Part shown: one piece after another, positions 26,307 through 34,529 of the stretch
Numbering within the stretch: the stretch's first letter is position 1
Layout of the letters: each line of letters begins with the position of its first letter
Program-made: the position numbers and the translations under genes
NCBI GenBank assembly: GCA_024400505.1
Contig: JAKSMP010000022.1
Coordinates: 1 to 36,719 of the forward strand
Reading direction: 5' to 3'
Source: Bacteroidales bacterium
GTDB lineage: Bacteria; Bacteroidota; Bacteroidia; Bacteroidales; P3
Length of the DNA stretch: 36,719 bases
Notes under the pieces: model-generated
Told to the model about the DNA's origin: nothing
Database searches by the model: none
The model's input: only the letters and a program-made list of their open reading frames with translations

Positions 26307-28727
26307 TTAATACTCTCTAACAAGGCGAACAGAGCAACCAGTGGAATAATTCATAGTGTTCTGCATAGCGTTGTCGCCAGCACCAATGTGGAAAGAATAA
26401 GCGTGGGAACCATCGATATGAGAGGAAGTCCAATAGTTACCCAGTGCATTAATACTAGAAGTGCTGCTACCATTGCGGCTACCAGCAGCGGGCAGGAAAA
26501 CTGCACCAGCAGCCTCCATAAGAGCCCAATCTTCGGCACTATAAACATTAGTGAGGAATGAGTCATTAGTGTTGACAAAGGTCAAACCAGCAGGGCAAGT
26601 CCAGTTGTCAGGAAGTAAAACATATCCAGCAGTGCTTACAACAGTGGCCATACCTCTGAGCATAGTAGCATTGGGACGGAGAGTTAACAGGTAAGTCCAC
26701 TCGCTATAGGTGAGAGTGCGCCAAATACCGGCCTGATTGCCACCATTGATAATACGGTTGTAGAAACCCCAGTCGGCATTAGCATAAAGGCCAGAAAGGT
26801 CATCGCCATCGGTGGATTCGGTGTATTCACTATCATTAGTAGAAGTTTCATAGGGCATGTAACGACCTGCACCGCCATCCCAGCCACTGGTACCATAACC
26901 GAATAAGTCAACCCAAGAATTGCAATAAGCCATCATCACAACATTATTATTGGCGCTACCGGCGATATCATACTGATTGGTGGAGAAACGCCAAGTCTTT
27001 ACACGAGGACGATACTGGAGATTGCCTTGAGAGAACTTAACACGATTGGTAGTGCTTACACTGAAAATGCCAGGAAGGGAACCTTGAATTTCGGGATGTT
27101 CAAGTTCAAAAATACGGTCATTAGCACGATCCAACTGGCTCTGGAGTTCGCTAACAACAGAATCCATAACGTGGTTGATAGAGTCGATACGACCATTGAG
27201 TATTACTACACGGGCATCAACATAAGCTTTATTGACTGCATCCTGAGGATCCACAGGAGTGGAGAGGTTGCGAATACGACTATTTGCACGGTTATTGATA
27301 AGAAGCACATCAGCAAGCCCCTGAGATTCGCCAGTGATGAAACCAAGGTCATTATTGAATTGGCTGAGATTGGTGGGGCGACCAGTGATGCTGTCCCAAG
27401 ACATGGTAGTGGGATGATGAACAACAGCATAGGAACCACCAGTGAGACGGATGGTATCGCCATTTTGAGAGAGAGCGATATCGTTTGCTGTGAGGTAGCC
27501 TAAATCATTATTGAACTGGCTAAGATTAATTGGACGACCAGTAATGCTATCCCAGGGCATGGTGGTGGGGTGATCAACAACTACATAACTATTACCGAAG
27601 AAAATGGTGTCGCCATTGCTGGTGATGCTAAGGTCATTGAAGAACTGGCTTAAATTAGTAGGACGGTTGGAGATACTATCCCAAGAAACAGAACTGTTAC
27701 CTGAGGGAAGAATAACATAGCTACCACCGGTAAGGAACAGTGTATCGCCATGACGAGTGAGCTCAAGTGACAAATCGTTGGTGAACTGACTGAGACTGGT
27801 AGGACGTCCAGTGATGCTATCCCAAGGCATGGTAGTGGGGTGGTGAACTACAACAAAACTACCATCAGTAAAGAAGATGGTATCACCGCTCTGGCTAAGT
27901 GAGAGGCCTAAATCATTGACAAATTGACTAAGGTTGGTAGGACGGTTTACAATACTATCCCACTCAATAGTGCCATTATTGGAAGGCAATACAATATAAC
28001 TACCACCTGTCAAGAAAATGGTATCACCGTGACGGGTAAGGAAAATGTCGTTAGCGGTAAGGAAGTTCTGATCGTTGAAGAACTGGCTGAGCATGGTTGG
28101 ATGGCCAATGATACTATCCCAAGGCATGGTAGTGGGGTGATGAACTACAACATAGCTACCACCAGTGAGTCGAATAGTATCATCACTTTGAGTAAGTGCA
28201 ATATCATTAGCGGTAAGGAAGTTCAAATCGTTGAGGAATTGACTAAGACGAGTAGGTGCGTTGCGCAAGCTATCATAACGGAAACCCCAATTACGGAAAT
28301 AAGGATCACGCTCATTGTAGTTAACTACAGATTCTGCAAAATTTGCATACTGAGCATAAGGAACTGACATGATCTTCTGAGCAGTAGAAAGCGAGTAGTC
28401 AGCGCCACCTTGAGGGTCAAGTTCGGATACAAGGAAATAGGGACCATTACCCCATTCAATGGATGAGAATTGACTATTACCCTCGCCAACATTAATAGTG
28501 AAAAGACCATTATCATTGGTACTAATACGTTCAACCTGGGTATAAACCACAGGGCCATTCTCGTCATATTGGCGAATAGTGATTCGCACACCAACTGCAC
28601 GTCTGTTCATCAGCTGACCTGCAGTATTTCGAGCCACGGCTTGATAGGTAAAGCCCTTAGGCACCTGTGCATACACGGTGCAGCTGAAGGACAAAATCAA
28701 AAGTAAAACGGTTAAAATCTTCTTCAT
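26307..28727 (-). CDS. Tail-fibre-like repeat surface protein with FISUMP-type C-terminal domain
   Basis: The 806-residue protein has a signal peptide (1-21). A Bacteroidetes-type N-terminal domain follows (about 22-130; PKGFTYQAVARN, MSVPYAQYA). Next come seven repeats of about 45-55 residues (150-465), centred on WDSIxxRPTNLSQFxNDL and GDTIFLTGGSYVV. A phage-tail-fibre-like element, PVDPQDAVNKAYVD (491-504), leads into a predicted coiled coil (505-545). The C-terminal domain (about 555-806) resembles the FISUMP/DUF1566 lectin-like fold: WVDLFGYGTSGWDG, EWTYLLTLRPNA, GNYWTSS, GCSVRLV. The layout suggests a trimeric fibre with a binding head, displayed on the cell surface. No T9SS domain is seen at its end. 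It lies 12 nt after the small T9SS-sorted protein gene, in the same operon. Confidence 0.85.
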   Translation of the reverse strand: MKKILTVLLLILSFSCTVYAQVPKGFTYQAVARNTAGQLMNRRAVGVRITIRQYDENGPVVYTQVERISTNDNGLFTINVGEGNSQFSSIEWGNGPYFLVSELDPQGGADYSLSTAQKIMSVPYAQYANFAESVVNYNERDPYFRNWGFRYDSLRNAPTRLSQFLNDLNFLTANDIALTQSDDTIRLTGGSYVVVHHPTTMPWDSIIGHPTMLSQFFNDQNFLTANDIFLTRHGDTIFLTGGSYIVLPSNNGTIEWDSIVNRPTNLSQFVNDLGLSLSQSGDTIFFTDGSFVVVHHPTTMPWDSITGRPTSLSQFTNDLSLELTRHGDTLFLTGGSYVILPSGNSSVSWDSISNRPTNLSQFFNDLSITSNGDTIFFGNSYVVVDHPTTMPWDSITGRPINLSQFNNDLGYLTANDIALSQNGDTIRLTGGSYAVVHHPTTMSWDSITGRPTNLSQFNNDLGFITGESQGLADVLLINNRANSRIRNLSTPVDPQDAVNKAYVDARVVILNGRIDSINHVMDSVVSELQSQLDRANDRIFELEHPEIQGSLPGIFSVSTTNRVKFSQGNLQYRPRVKTWRFSTNQYDIAGSANNNVVMMAYCNSWVDLFGYGTSGWDGGAGRYMPYETSTNDSEYTESTDGDDLSGLYANADWGFYNRIINGGNQAGIWRTLTYSEWTYLLTLRPNATMLRGMATVVSTAGYVLLPDNWTCPAGLTFVNTNDSFLTNVYSAEDWALMEAAGAVFLPAAGSRNGSSTSSINALGNYWTSSHIDGSHAYSFHIGAGDNAMQNTMNYSTGCSVRLVREY
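27333..28280 (-). repeat. Seven degenerate tandem repeats in the fibre-like protein
   Basis: Protein units of 45-55 residues carry WDSI..RPTNLSQF.NDL, often LTANDIALTQ, then GDTI.LTGGSYVVVHHPTT. Two alternating sub-types are visible, ending in HHPTT or in LPSGN/LPSNN. This suggests an ancestral duplication of a two-unit block. Confidence 0.85.
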
Positions 28728-28739
28728 ATTAATATTTTA

Positions 28740-29261
28740 TTATTTTGCTTTGATAATTTTGTAAACGTTCATCTGGGTTTTATCAGCATTGTAAACCTGG
28801 AGCATATAACTGCCTGCGGGGTACGATTGAAGGTCGATCTGTTCCTGACCTCCCTGATAAGAACCTTGGTAGATGACTTGACCGTTTGTATTATACAGCG
28901 TGTACTTCAAAAGTTCCATTTCCTGATTTGACTCAATAATCACATGATCATAAGTTGGATTGGGGAAGATGGACATGTTGACATGCAACGGATCAATATT
29001 TTCGTAGCGCTCATTGTCACGTGGTGTGAAAGGTTGTTGAACACCTTCAGTATATGATTGAGTAATGTTAACCACAGTGATTGCACGAGCTACAGAAGTT
29101 TGGGTTGCGATTTGCCCAGCACTAAAACTTAGAATCGCACTGTTGTTCTGTGCATCGCCACCACAGAAGGTAATGGCGGACTGAGCACGAAGACCAAACA
29201 TACATCCTGCAAAAATAAACACAAAAAGCAATGTGAATCTTGATAGATTACTATTTTTCAT
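28740..29261 (-). CDS. Small secreted protein with T9SS type A sorting domain
   Basis: The 173-residue protein has a signal peptide (about 1-27). A short domain (28-78) follows, containing ILSFSAGQIATQ and YTEGVQQPF; this motif occurs in many small Bacteroidota T9SS proteins. The remaining 75 residues are a T9SS type A domain: IFPNPTYDHVII (98-109), YTLYNTNGQVIY, PAGSYMLQVYN, KIIKAK. It is probably exported across the outer membrane and may act as a base or partner for the fibre-like protein encoded just downstream. It follows the OmpA-fusion gene by 11 nt. The precise role is unknown. Confidence 0.85.
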   Translation of the reverse strand: MKNSNLSRFTLLFVFIFAGCMFGLRAQSAITFCGGDAQNNSAILSFSAGQIATQTSVARAITVVNITQSYTEGVQQPFTPRDNERYENIDPLHVNMSIFPNPTYDHVIIESNQEMELLKYTLYNTNGQVIYQGSYQGGQEQIDLQSYPAGSYMLQVYNADKTQMNVYKIIKAK

Positions 29262-29272
29262 TTTTCAATTTA

Positions 29273-30736
29273 TTAATATTTTCCAGCAGATTCATCAGTA
29301 AGTTTAACACCCACATTCAAGACCTCAATTTCCACGCGGCGATTCTTTTCATGGCCTTCCTCAGTACCGCTCTCATCAATCGGGAAATGTTCACCATAGC
29401 CCTCAGGAATTAGACGATCGCGACTGATACCGAGAGAAGCAAGAAATTCGACAACAGATTTAGCTCGTTCAAGCGAAAGCCAATCATTATACTCGTCGGA
29501 ACCTCGGCTGTCTGTATGACCCATAATTTTGACTCGCATTTCTGGGAATAACTTCATCATCTGTGCCACGTCTCTTAATGGAGGTTTGGAAACGTCTCTT
29601 AAAATTGCTTTATTAAAGGCGAAATGAATATTGAACAAACAGATACGTTTGTCGCTAACATCTTCACCTAATACTAGGTAAGCCATGAATTCTTTAATAC
29701 TATAGCAATCTTTGACAACATAATTATCACGTGATACTATAGGCACATTCGGTTCTTCGGGGCAGACCGTATCATACTGTATAATAGTGTCATGAACAGG
29801 AGATTCAACCACAATGTAAACAGTGTCATGGATTGAATCGGAAACAATTAAAGTATCTGTTCTCTGAACGATTGGTTTTTCTGTATTTTTCTTCCAACTA
29901 CCATCAATTGGGAATCCCAATCTCATAGCAACCTCAATGCCTCTATTCTTACGGGCACCTTGCCAAAGGTCTTTTGAAGCTAATGGGTTATCAATAATTG
30001 AACGATCAGATTCAATTACATTAGGATTAGCATATCTTTCTCTGTTGGCAAAGGTATTAAGAAATCCCATATTGTAGCCACCTTCCAAAGAAACCATTAT
30101 AGGATAACCTTTAGCTTTAATAAGGTAGTCAAAACCTGCACCAAACATTACAGAAGCATCAATATCTCTTACATTGGCATTGGTACTTTGAACTGTAACT
30201 CCGTCAAAGTAATCAATTTCATCACGATAGTAAACACTTCCATCAAATGCCATGCCAACTTGAGGTACAACCATCAAATATGGAGAGACCCTAGAATGCT
30301 TAAAACGAATATTTAATGTGAGGGGAAGTCTAAAATCAATATATTTGGTTTCAAAACTATATTTTACATCACACCAAGTCAAAGAATCTCCTCTTGAGAT
30401 ATAAGTAACTTCTGGACGGATTGAGAATGGACTATTTCCCAATTGGAATTGACCATAAATACCTATTATACCAAAATACTGGGGATGATGCTTATAAACA
30501 TCATAATAACCGATATTGTCAACATCAGAAAAAACGATATTAGAATAATTAACGCCTCCACGAATACCCAAAAGATGTTTGGGGAAATTATATACTTTAC
30601 GTTCTTTCTTTTGTTTGACTGGAACAGAGATAGTTGTATCAGTCCTTGTGGAATCAATCTTTACTGAATCTGTTTGAGCATTAGCAAAACTACATGTAGC
30701 AGCTAATAGAATGCACGATAAAAATAAACGCTTCAT
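29273..30736 (-). CDS. Outer-membrane beta-barrel protein with C-terminal OmpA peptidoglycan-binding domain
   Basis: From the ATG at 30736 the protein has 487 residues. The signal peptide MKRLFLSCILLAATCSFANA supports this start over a GTG 21 bases upstream. Residues 50-278 form a PorT-like outer-membrane barrel with alternating strands (GIRGGVNYSNI, FSIRPEVTYISRG, DFRLPLTLNIRF, PYLMVVPQVGMAF, MVSLEGGYNMGF). A linker (280-345) contains repeated HDT/YDTV motifs. The OmpA domain (about 365-473) has GHTDSRGSDEYN (406-417), LSLERAKSV and NRRVEI, which bind peptidoglycan. The fusion can tie an outer-membrane pore or platform to the cell wall. In this operon it may anchor the T9SS-sorted and fibre-like partners. 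Base composition is clearly more AT-rich than in the lpxK region. Confidence 0.9.
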   Translation of the reverse strand: MKRLFLSCILLAATCSFANAQTDSVKIDSTRTDTTISVPVKQKKERKVYNFPKHLLGIRGGVNYSNIVFSDVDNIGYYDVYKHHPQYFGIIGIYGQFQLGNSPFSIRPEVTYISRGDSLTWCDVKYSFETKYIDFRLPLTLNIRFKHSRVSPYLMVVPQVGMAFDGSVYYRDEIDYFDGVTVQSTNANVRDIDASVMFGAGFDYLIKAKGYPIMVSLEGGYNMGFLNTFANRERYANPNVIESDRSIIDNPLASKDLWQGARKNRGIEVAMRLGFPIDGSWKKNTEKPIVQRTDTLIVSDSIHDTVYIVVESPVHDTIIQYDTVCPEEPNVPIVSRDNYVVKDCYSIKEFMAYLVLGEDVSDKRICLFNIHFAFNKAILRDVSKPPLRDVAQMMKLFPEMRVKIMGHTDSRGSDEYNDWLSLERAKSVVEFLASLGISRDRLIPEGYGEHFPIDESGTEEGHEKNRRVEIEVLNVGVKLTDESAGKY

Positions 30737-30817
30737 ATTCAAGTATTTGATATTCACCTTTCAAAATATTAGATGAATAATCAACAATATAATTAGCAAA
30801 ATAATAATGAACAAAAA

Positions 30818-31471
30818 CTATAATTTATGAGCTAGACTATCTCCATCATTCCAAATACGATAAGTACCTATTTCGGGGACTTGAGAAGAATAGAAAAGCG
30901 ATCTACCCCATTTATCTAAAACCACATAGGAATATTGACAATTTTTAAGCCCTCCATCTTGTACAATACCTGAAATTGCAGTTGCGAGCTTACACCAATA
31001 CAACGTATCGCCACGAGAATCCAACTTTGTCACAAGAGGTGTGCTATACATGGTAAAACTACTATCATGACCGATTAATCTTGCATATCTTCTATCGCTA
31101 TAAACTGTATCTTGCTGTATTTCGAAATATTCAATAAAACCTCTCTGCTTCTGATTTGAAAACTCAAATGTCAAGTCATAGAAATTGTTCACATATTCAT
31201 CAGAGGCATACGCCAAAACCATGGGAGACATTTTATATCTACCCTCTAATCTGCCATCAAGTATTTCACTATTGAACACACCCTCATTAATTACGAATCC
31301 GTGTGCCTGCATTGAATCTTGAATATCAAGAGCAATTACAGAATCAGGAATTGTTCGCTGTGGTACTGGTAATACCAAGGTTTCTGAGCCTTCTTTCTGA
31401 CAAGAAACACTAAATAAAGGCAATATTGCAACACTCATTATTGCAGATAACCTTTTAATTATCTTAAACAT
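30818..31471 (-). CDS. Hypothetical lipoprotein, first gene of the fibre/OmpA operon
   Basis: I do not recognise this 217-residue protein. It has an N-terminal signal with a probable lipidation Cys (FSVSC, Cys24), a loose match to the lipobox that is common in Bacteroidota. The mature part looks beta-rich with scattered aromatic residues (FYDLTFEFSNQ, YSYVVLDKWGRSLFYSS). It is the first gene after a strong promoter and precedes the OmpA-fusion gene by 81 nt with no terminator between them. A periplasmic or surface accessory role in the same assembly is a guess from position. Confidence 0.75.
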   Translation of the reverse strand: MFKIIKRLSAIMSVAILPLFSVSCQKEGSETLVLPVPQRTIPDSVIALDIQDSMQAHGFVINEGVFNSEILDGRLEGRYKMSPMVLAYASDEYVNNFYDLTFEFSNQKQRGFIEYFEIQQDTVYSDRRYARLIGHDSSFTMYSTPLVTKLDSRGDTLYWCKLATAISGIVQDGGLKNCQYSYVVLDKWGRSLFYSSQVPEIGTYRIWNDGDSLAHKL

Positions 31472-31501
31472 AAATCAAATTATATAATTAATAAACTTGT
31501 G

Positions 31502-31532
31502 CAAAATTACGAATTTTAATTCAGCTAACAAA
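31502..31532 (-). promoter_or_regulatory. Promoter of the lipoprotein-OmpA-T9SS-fibre operon
   Basis: The minus strand shows TTTG (31532-31529), 19 nt, TAATTTTG (31509-31502), an exact consensus match. The predicted start near 31498 gives a leader of about 27 nt before the ATG at 31471. Confidence 0.75.
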
Positions 31533-31560
31533 TTATTTATGATAATTTATATATTTAATA

Positions 31561-31600
31561 TATTATGCAGGATTCGAGAGTAACCGAATCCTGCATAATA
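31561..31600 (-). terminator. Long hairpin after the peptidase gene, probable terminator
   Basis: A perfect 16-bp inverted repeat (31561-31576 with 31585-31600, 8-nt loop) lies 17 nt beyond the stop of the S9 peptidase gene. The sequence downstream on the minus strand is AT-rich rather than a pure T run. Confidence 0.75.
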
Positions 31601-31616
31601 CATTTTGGCTAAATAA

Positions 31617-33770
31617 TTACTTTAAATAAGTCTCGTAATAGTCAAACATTTTCTCGTAGAGATGTAACCTATCGTAACCTCGAACATTATGTTCATGATG
31701 AGGATAAACAAAATAATCGACCTGCTTGCCCGCCTTGATACATGCATCAATAAACTCAATACTATGTTGCCAAACCACAGTATTATCCTCAGCACCGTGA
31801 ATGACAAGAAGGCGACCCTGTAAGTCCTTAGCTTTTGATGTAAGGCAATTTTTAGCATAGCCTTCGGGATTCTCTTGTGGAGTGTCCATATAACGCTCTC
31901 CATACATGATTTCGTACCACTTCCAGTCAATAACTGGGCCACCGGCGCAACCAACTTTGAAGATCTCAGGATGAGCCAACTTAAGGCTAATGGTCATAAA
32001 GCCACCAAAGCTCCAACCTTCTACACCCATTCGATCTTTATCGACAAAGGGCAAAGATTGGAGAAATTTGACACCTTCCATCTGGTCAGCCATCTCGATT
32101 GTGCCAAGCTGGCGATGCGTGCAGCTTTCAAACTCAAAGCCACGGTTGTCTGTTCCGCGATTGTCAACGGTGAATACCACATATCCTTGCTGGGCAAGGA
32201 AAGTGAAATAAAGATTGCCACCACCCAGCCAAGTATCAGTGACAAGCTGACTGTGGGGACCACCATAGACATATACAAGGGTAGGATATTTCTTGCCAGG
32301 TTCCATGTGAGGAGGAGTGATGAGTCGGTAGTAGAGGTCGGTCTTGCCGTCAGCGGCCTTGATGCTGCCCATCTCAATGCCGGGCATGGCGTAGTCGGCC
32401 AAGGGATTGCTGAGCTGATAGAGGGTGGTAAGTTCTTTGCCTTTGACGATATCGATGACCTTGGCGGTACCGGGGTTTTCAACACTGTTATAGATGTCGA
32501 TCATTGTGGTGCCGGCAGGGTTGATGATGACTGTGTGGGTGCCCTTGGCGGGGGTGAGAAGAGTCATTTGGCCTGTGGCCAGGTTGACTTTGTATGCAGC
32601 TCGGCCTGTGGCACTCTCTTTGTTGGCATAGATGAAAATATTTTCGACCTTGGCATCGAAACCTATAAAACCTTCGACCTCATAGCTGCCCTTGGTGACC
32701 TGTTTGAGGAGCTGTCCATCGGTATTGTAGAGATAGAGATGTTTGTAACCATCGCGAAGACTGAACCAGAGGAACTGATCAGGGTGACTCGGAACGAAAA
32801 TCATAGGGTCGCAAGGCTCAATATAGCGTGAATTTGCTTCTTCGAAGAGTATGGTATCGAACTCTCCATCGGTCACATTGTAGCGTTCAAGCCACATATG
32901 GTTTTGCTCACGGTTTATTTTTGCGATATAAAGGTAATCCTCTAGGGGTGACCAACTGAGATTGGTGAGATAGTTTTCTCTCTCATCAATGCTCTCATCG
33001 CGACGGCTGTCAAGGTATAAAACAGAATCTTTAGCTACATTATATATGCCCACGGTAACCTCATGGCTCTTCATACCAGCCATGGGGTATTTGAAAGGTT
33101 GTTCGCGAGCGATGCGAGCTGTGGTGTTCACCATGGGATAGTCAGTAACCATGGACTGATCCATGCGATAGAAAGCAAGGAGATTACCTTGGGGTGACCA
33201 AAAGGTGCCTTTATTAATGCCGAACTCGTTGCGATGTACGGACTGTCCATAAACGATGTCTTGATCGGATTCGTTCGTAATTGCAATGGATTTTCCGGCG
33301 TTGAAAACAAAAAGATTGTTGCCCATGGTGTAGGCGGTTTTGAATCCTGATTGCTCAACATCGTGGTTACAAGCATCCTCATCAGTGGGATAGTTGGCCA
33401 TGCATGCAAGGGTTTTCTTGGTCAAATTGTATTGCAGGATTTTACCAGCAGTGCTGAAACGAACTTCCTTGGCATTGACAAATTCAATGGAAGGGACATA
33501 GGTCAAGTTGTCCATGCTAGCAGCTGACATAGCCTTGTTGAGCTGGCTAAGTGTGAGAATTGGCTTCACCTTACCCGGCTGGCCGTAATAGACCACGGTG
33601 TCTTGAACATAGGCAGTCTGGTTGGTGCTGCCGACGAACTGCAACCCTCTTATAGTAGGACGAGGATACAAAGTTCCAGTCATAAGTTGCTTAGAACTAA
33701 GCATCTTATTCTGCGCAAAAACGCTGACTGAGATAGCCAGCGTCAGAGCTAAAAAGATATATCTTTTCAT
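31617..33770 (-). CDS. S9 family peptidase, prolyl tripeptidyl-peptidase (PtpA)-like
   Basis: The 717-residue serine exopeptidase has a signal peptide (1-19), so it acts in the periplasm or at the surface. An N-terminal beta-propeller (about 40-470) precedes an alpha/beta-hydrolase domain. The catalytic triad is visible: Ser587 in GWSFGG, Asp662 in HGAEDN and His694 in HEHNVRG. The GGPVIDW...YEIMYGERY and QENPEGY stretches recall Porphyromonas prolyl tripeptidyl-peptidase more than dipeptidyl-peptidase IV, so release of Xaa-Xaa-Pro tripeptides is the likely activity. This subfamily choice is from memory of the motifs. It helps asaccharolytic Bacteroidales use peptides. It starts 10 nt after the GT2 gene and may be cotranscribed with it. 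A hairpin follows. Confidence 0.9.
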   Translation of the reverse strand: MKRYIFLALTLAISVSVFAQNKMLSSKQLMTGTLYPRPTIRGLQFVGSTNQTAYVQDTVVYYGQPGKVKPILTLSQLNKAMSAASMDNLTYVPSIEFVNAKEVRFSTAGKILQYNLTKKTLACMANYPTDEDACNHDVEQSGFKTAYTMGNNLFVFNAGKSIAITNESDQDIVYGQSVHRNEFGINKGTFWSPQGNLLAFYRMDQSMVTDYPMVNTTARIAREQPFKYPMAGMKSHEVTVGIYNVAKDSVLYLDSRRDESIDERENYLTNLSWSPLEDYLYIAKINREQNHMWLERYNVTDGEFDTILFEEANSRYIEPCDPMIFVPSHPDQFLWFSLRDGYKHLYLYNTDGQLLKQVTKGSYEVEGFIGFDAKVENIFIYANKESATGRAAYKVNLATGQMTLLTPAKGTHTVIINPAGTTMIDIYNSVENPGTAKVIDIVKGKELTTLYQLSNPLADYAMPGIEMGSIKAADGKTDLYYRLITPPHMEPGKKYPTLVYVYGGPHSQLVTDTWLGGGNLYFTFLAQQGYVVFTVDNRGTDNRGFEFESCTHRQLGTIEMADQMEGVKFLQSLPFVDKDRMGVEGWSFGGFMTISLKLAHPEIFKVGCAGGPVIDWKWYEIMYGERYMDTPQENPEGYAKNCLTSKAKDLQGRLLVIHGAEDNTVVWQHSIEFIDACIKAGKQVDYFVYPHHEHNVRGYDRLHLYEKMFDYYETYLK

Positions 33771-33780
33771 TATAGTACTA

Positions 33781-34506
33781 TTAATAATTTTTCCAATTAC
33801 GCATACGTAGGTTGAAAACTCCGAAGAAGGCCTCTTTAAAAATCTTCATACTCATCTTAGAGGTACCGAGCACACGATCGGTGAAGATGATGGGCACTTC
33901 GTAGATATTAAAACCAAGTCGGGTAGCGGTATATTTCATTTCAATCTGGAAGGCATAACCGACGAACTTAACCTTATTGAATTTCATTTTCTCCAACACC
34001 CTTCTATTATAGCAGACATAACCTGCAGTGGCATCCATAACCTTCATTCGGGTAACCATACGGACATATACCGAAGCAAAATATGACATCAACAAACGCC
34101 CCATAGGCCAATTGACAACACTAATTTTGCCATCCACATAACGAGACCCAACCACTACGTCCCCTTTACCTGCTGAGCAAGCCTCATACAAACGAGGCAA
34201 ATCTTCGGGATTGTGAGAAAAGTCGGCATCCATTTCAATCATGAACTGATAGCCATGCTCTAATCCCCAACGGAATCCATCCAAGTAAGCAGTACCAAGA
34301 CCTAGTTTTCCTTTACGCTCTTTAATAAAGAGTCTATTCGGAAATTCATGCATAAGACGCTTGACAATATCGGCTGTGCCATCAGGAGAATTGTCTTCAA
34401 TAATAAGCATATCAAAAGACTTATCTAAAGAAAACACCTTACGGATGATATTCTCTATATTTTCTTTCTCATTATATGTGGGTGTAATGATAAGTGTATC
34501 ATTCAT
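33781..34506 (-). CDS. GT2 polyprenol-phosphate mannose synthase-like glycosyltransferase
   Basis: The 241-residue protein (ATG at 34506, preferred to a TTG nine codons upstream) is a soluble GT-A enzyme of the dolichol-phosphate mannosyltransferase type. It opens LIITPTYNEKENI. It has EDNSPDGT (37-44), GLGTAYLDG (69-77), the metal-binding DAD (93-95) in EMDADFSHNPEDL, and GSRYVDG. It lacks the C-terminal membrane segments of larger relatives. The expected reaction is transfer of mannose or a related sugar from GDP-sugar to polyprenol phosphate at the membrane, supplying periplasmic glycosylation. It lies 23 nt after the S26-VanZ gene and 10 nt before the peptidase gene. Bacteroidales often carry such an enzyme as a housekeeping gene, so its part in the upstream system is not certain. 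Confidence 0.9.
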   Translation of the reverse strand: MNDTLIITPTYNEKENIENIIRKVFSLDKSFDMLIIEDNSPDGTADIVKRLMHEFPNRLFIKERKGKLGLGTAYLDGFRWGLEHGYQFMIEMDADFSHNPEDLPRLYEACSAGKGDVVVGSRYVDGKISVVNWPMGRLLMSYFASVYVRMVTRMKVMDATAGYVCYNRRVLEKMKFNKVKFVGYAFQIEMKYTATRLGFNIYEVPIIFTDRVLGTSKMSMKIFKEAFFGVFNLRMRNWKNY

Positions 34507-34529
34507 AATATCAATATTTTTTATTACTT

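Noticed and set aside
26307-26700. Possible variable region of a diversity-generating retroelement in the lectin-like head of the fibre protein
   Set aside because: The fold and the terminal GCSVRLV motif are suggestive, but there is no reverse transcriptase or template repeat in the window. FISUMP domains end this way without retroelements.
31875-32831. 318-codon plus-strand ORF
   Set aside because: It is antisense to the catalytic half of the S9 peptidase gene, whose triad and signal peptide are intact.
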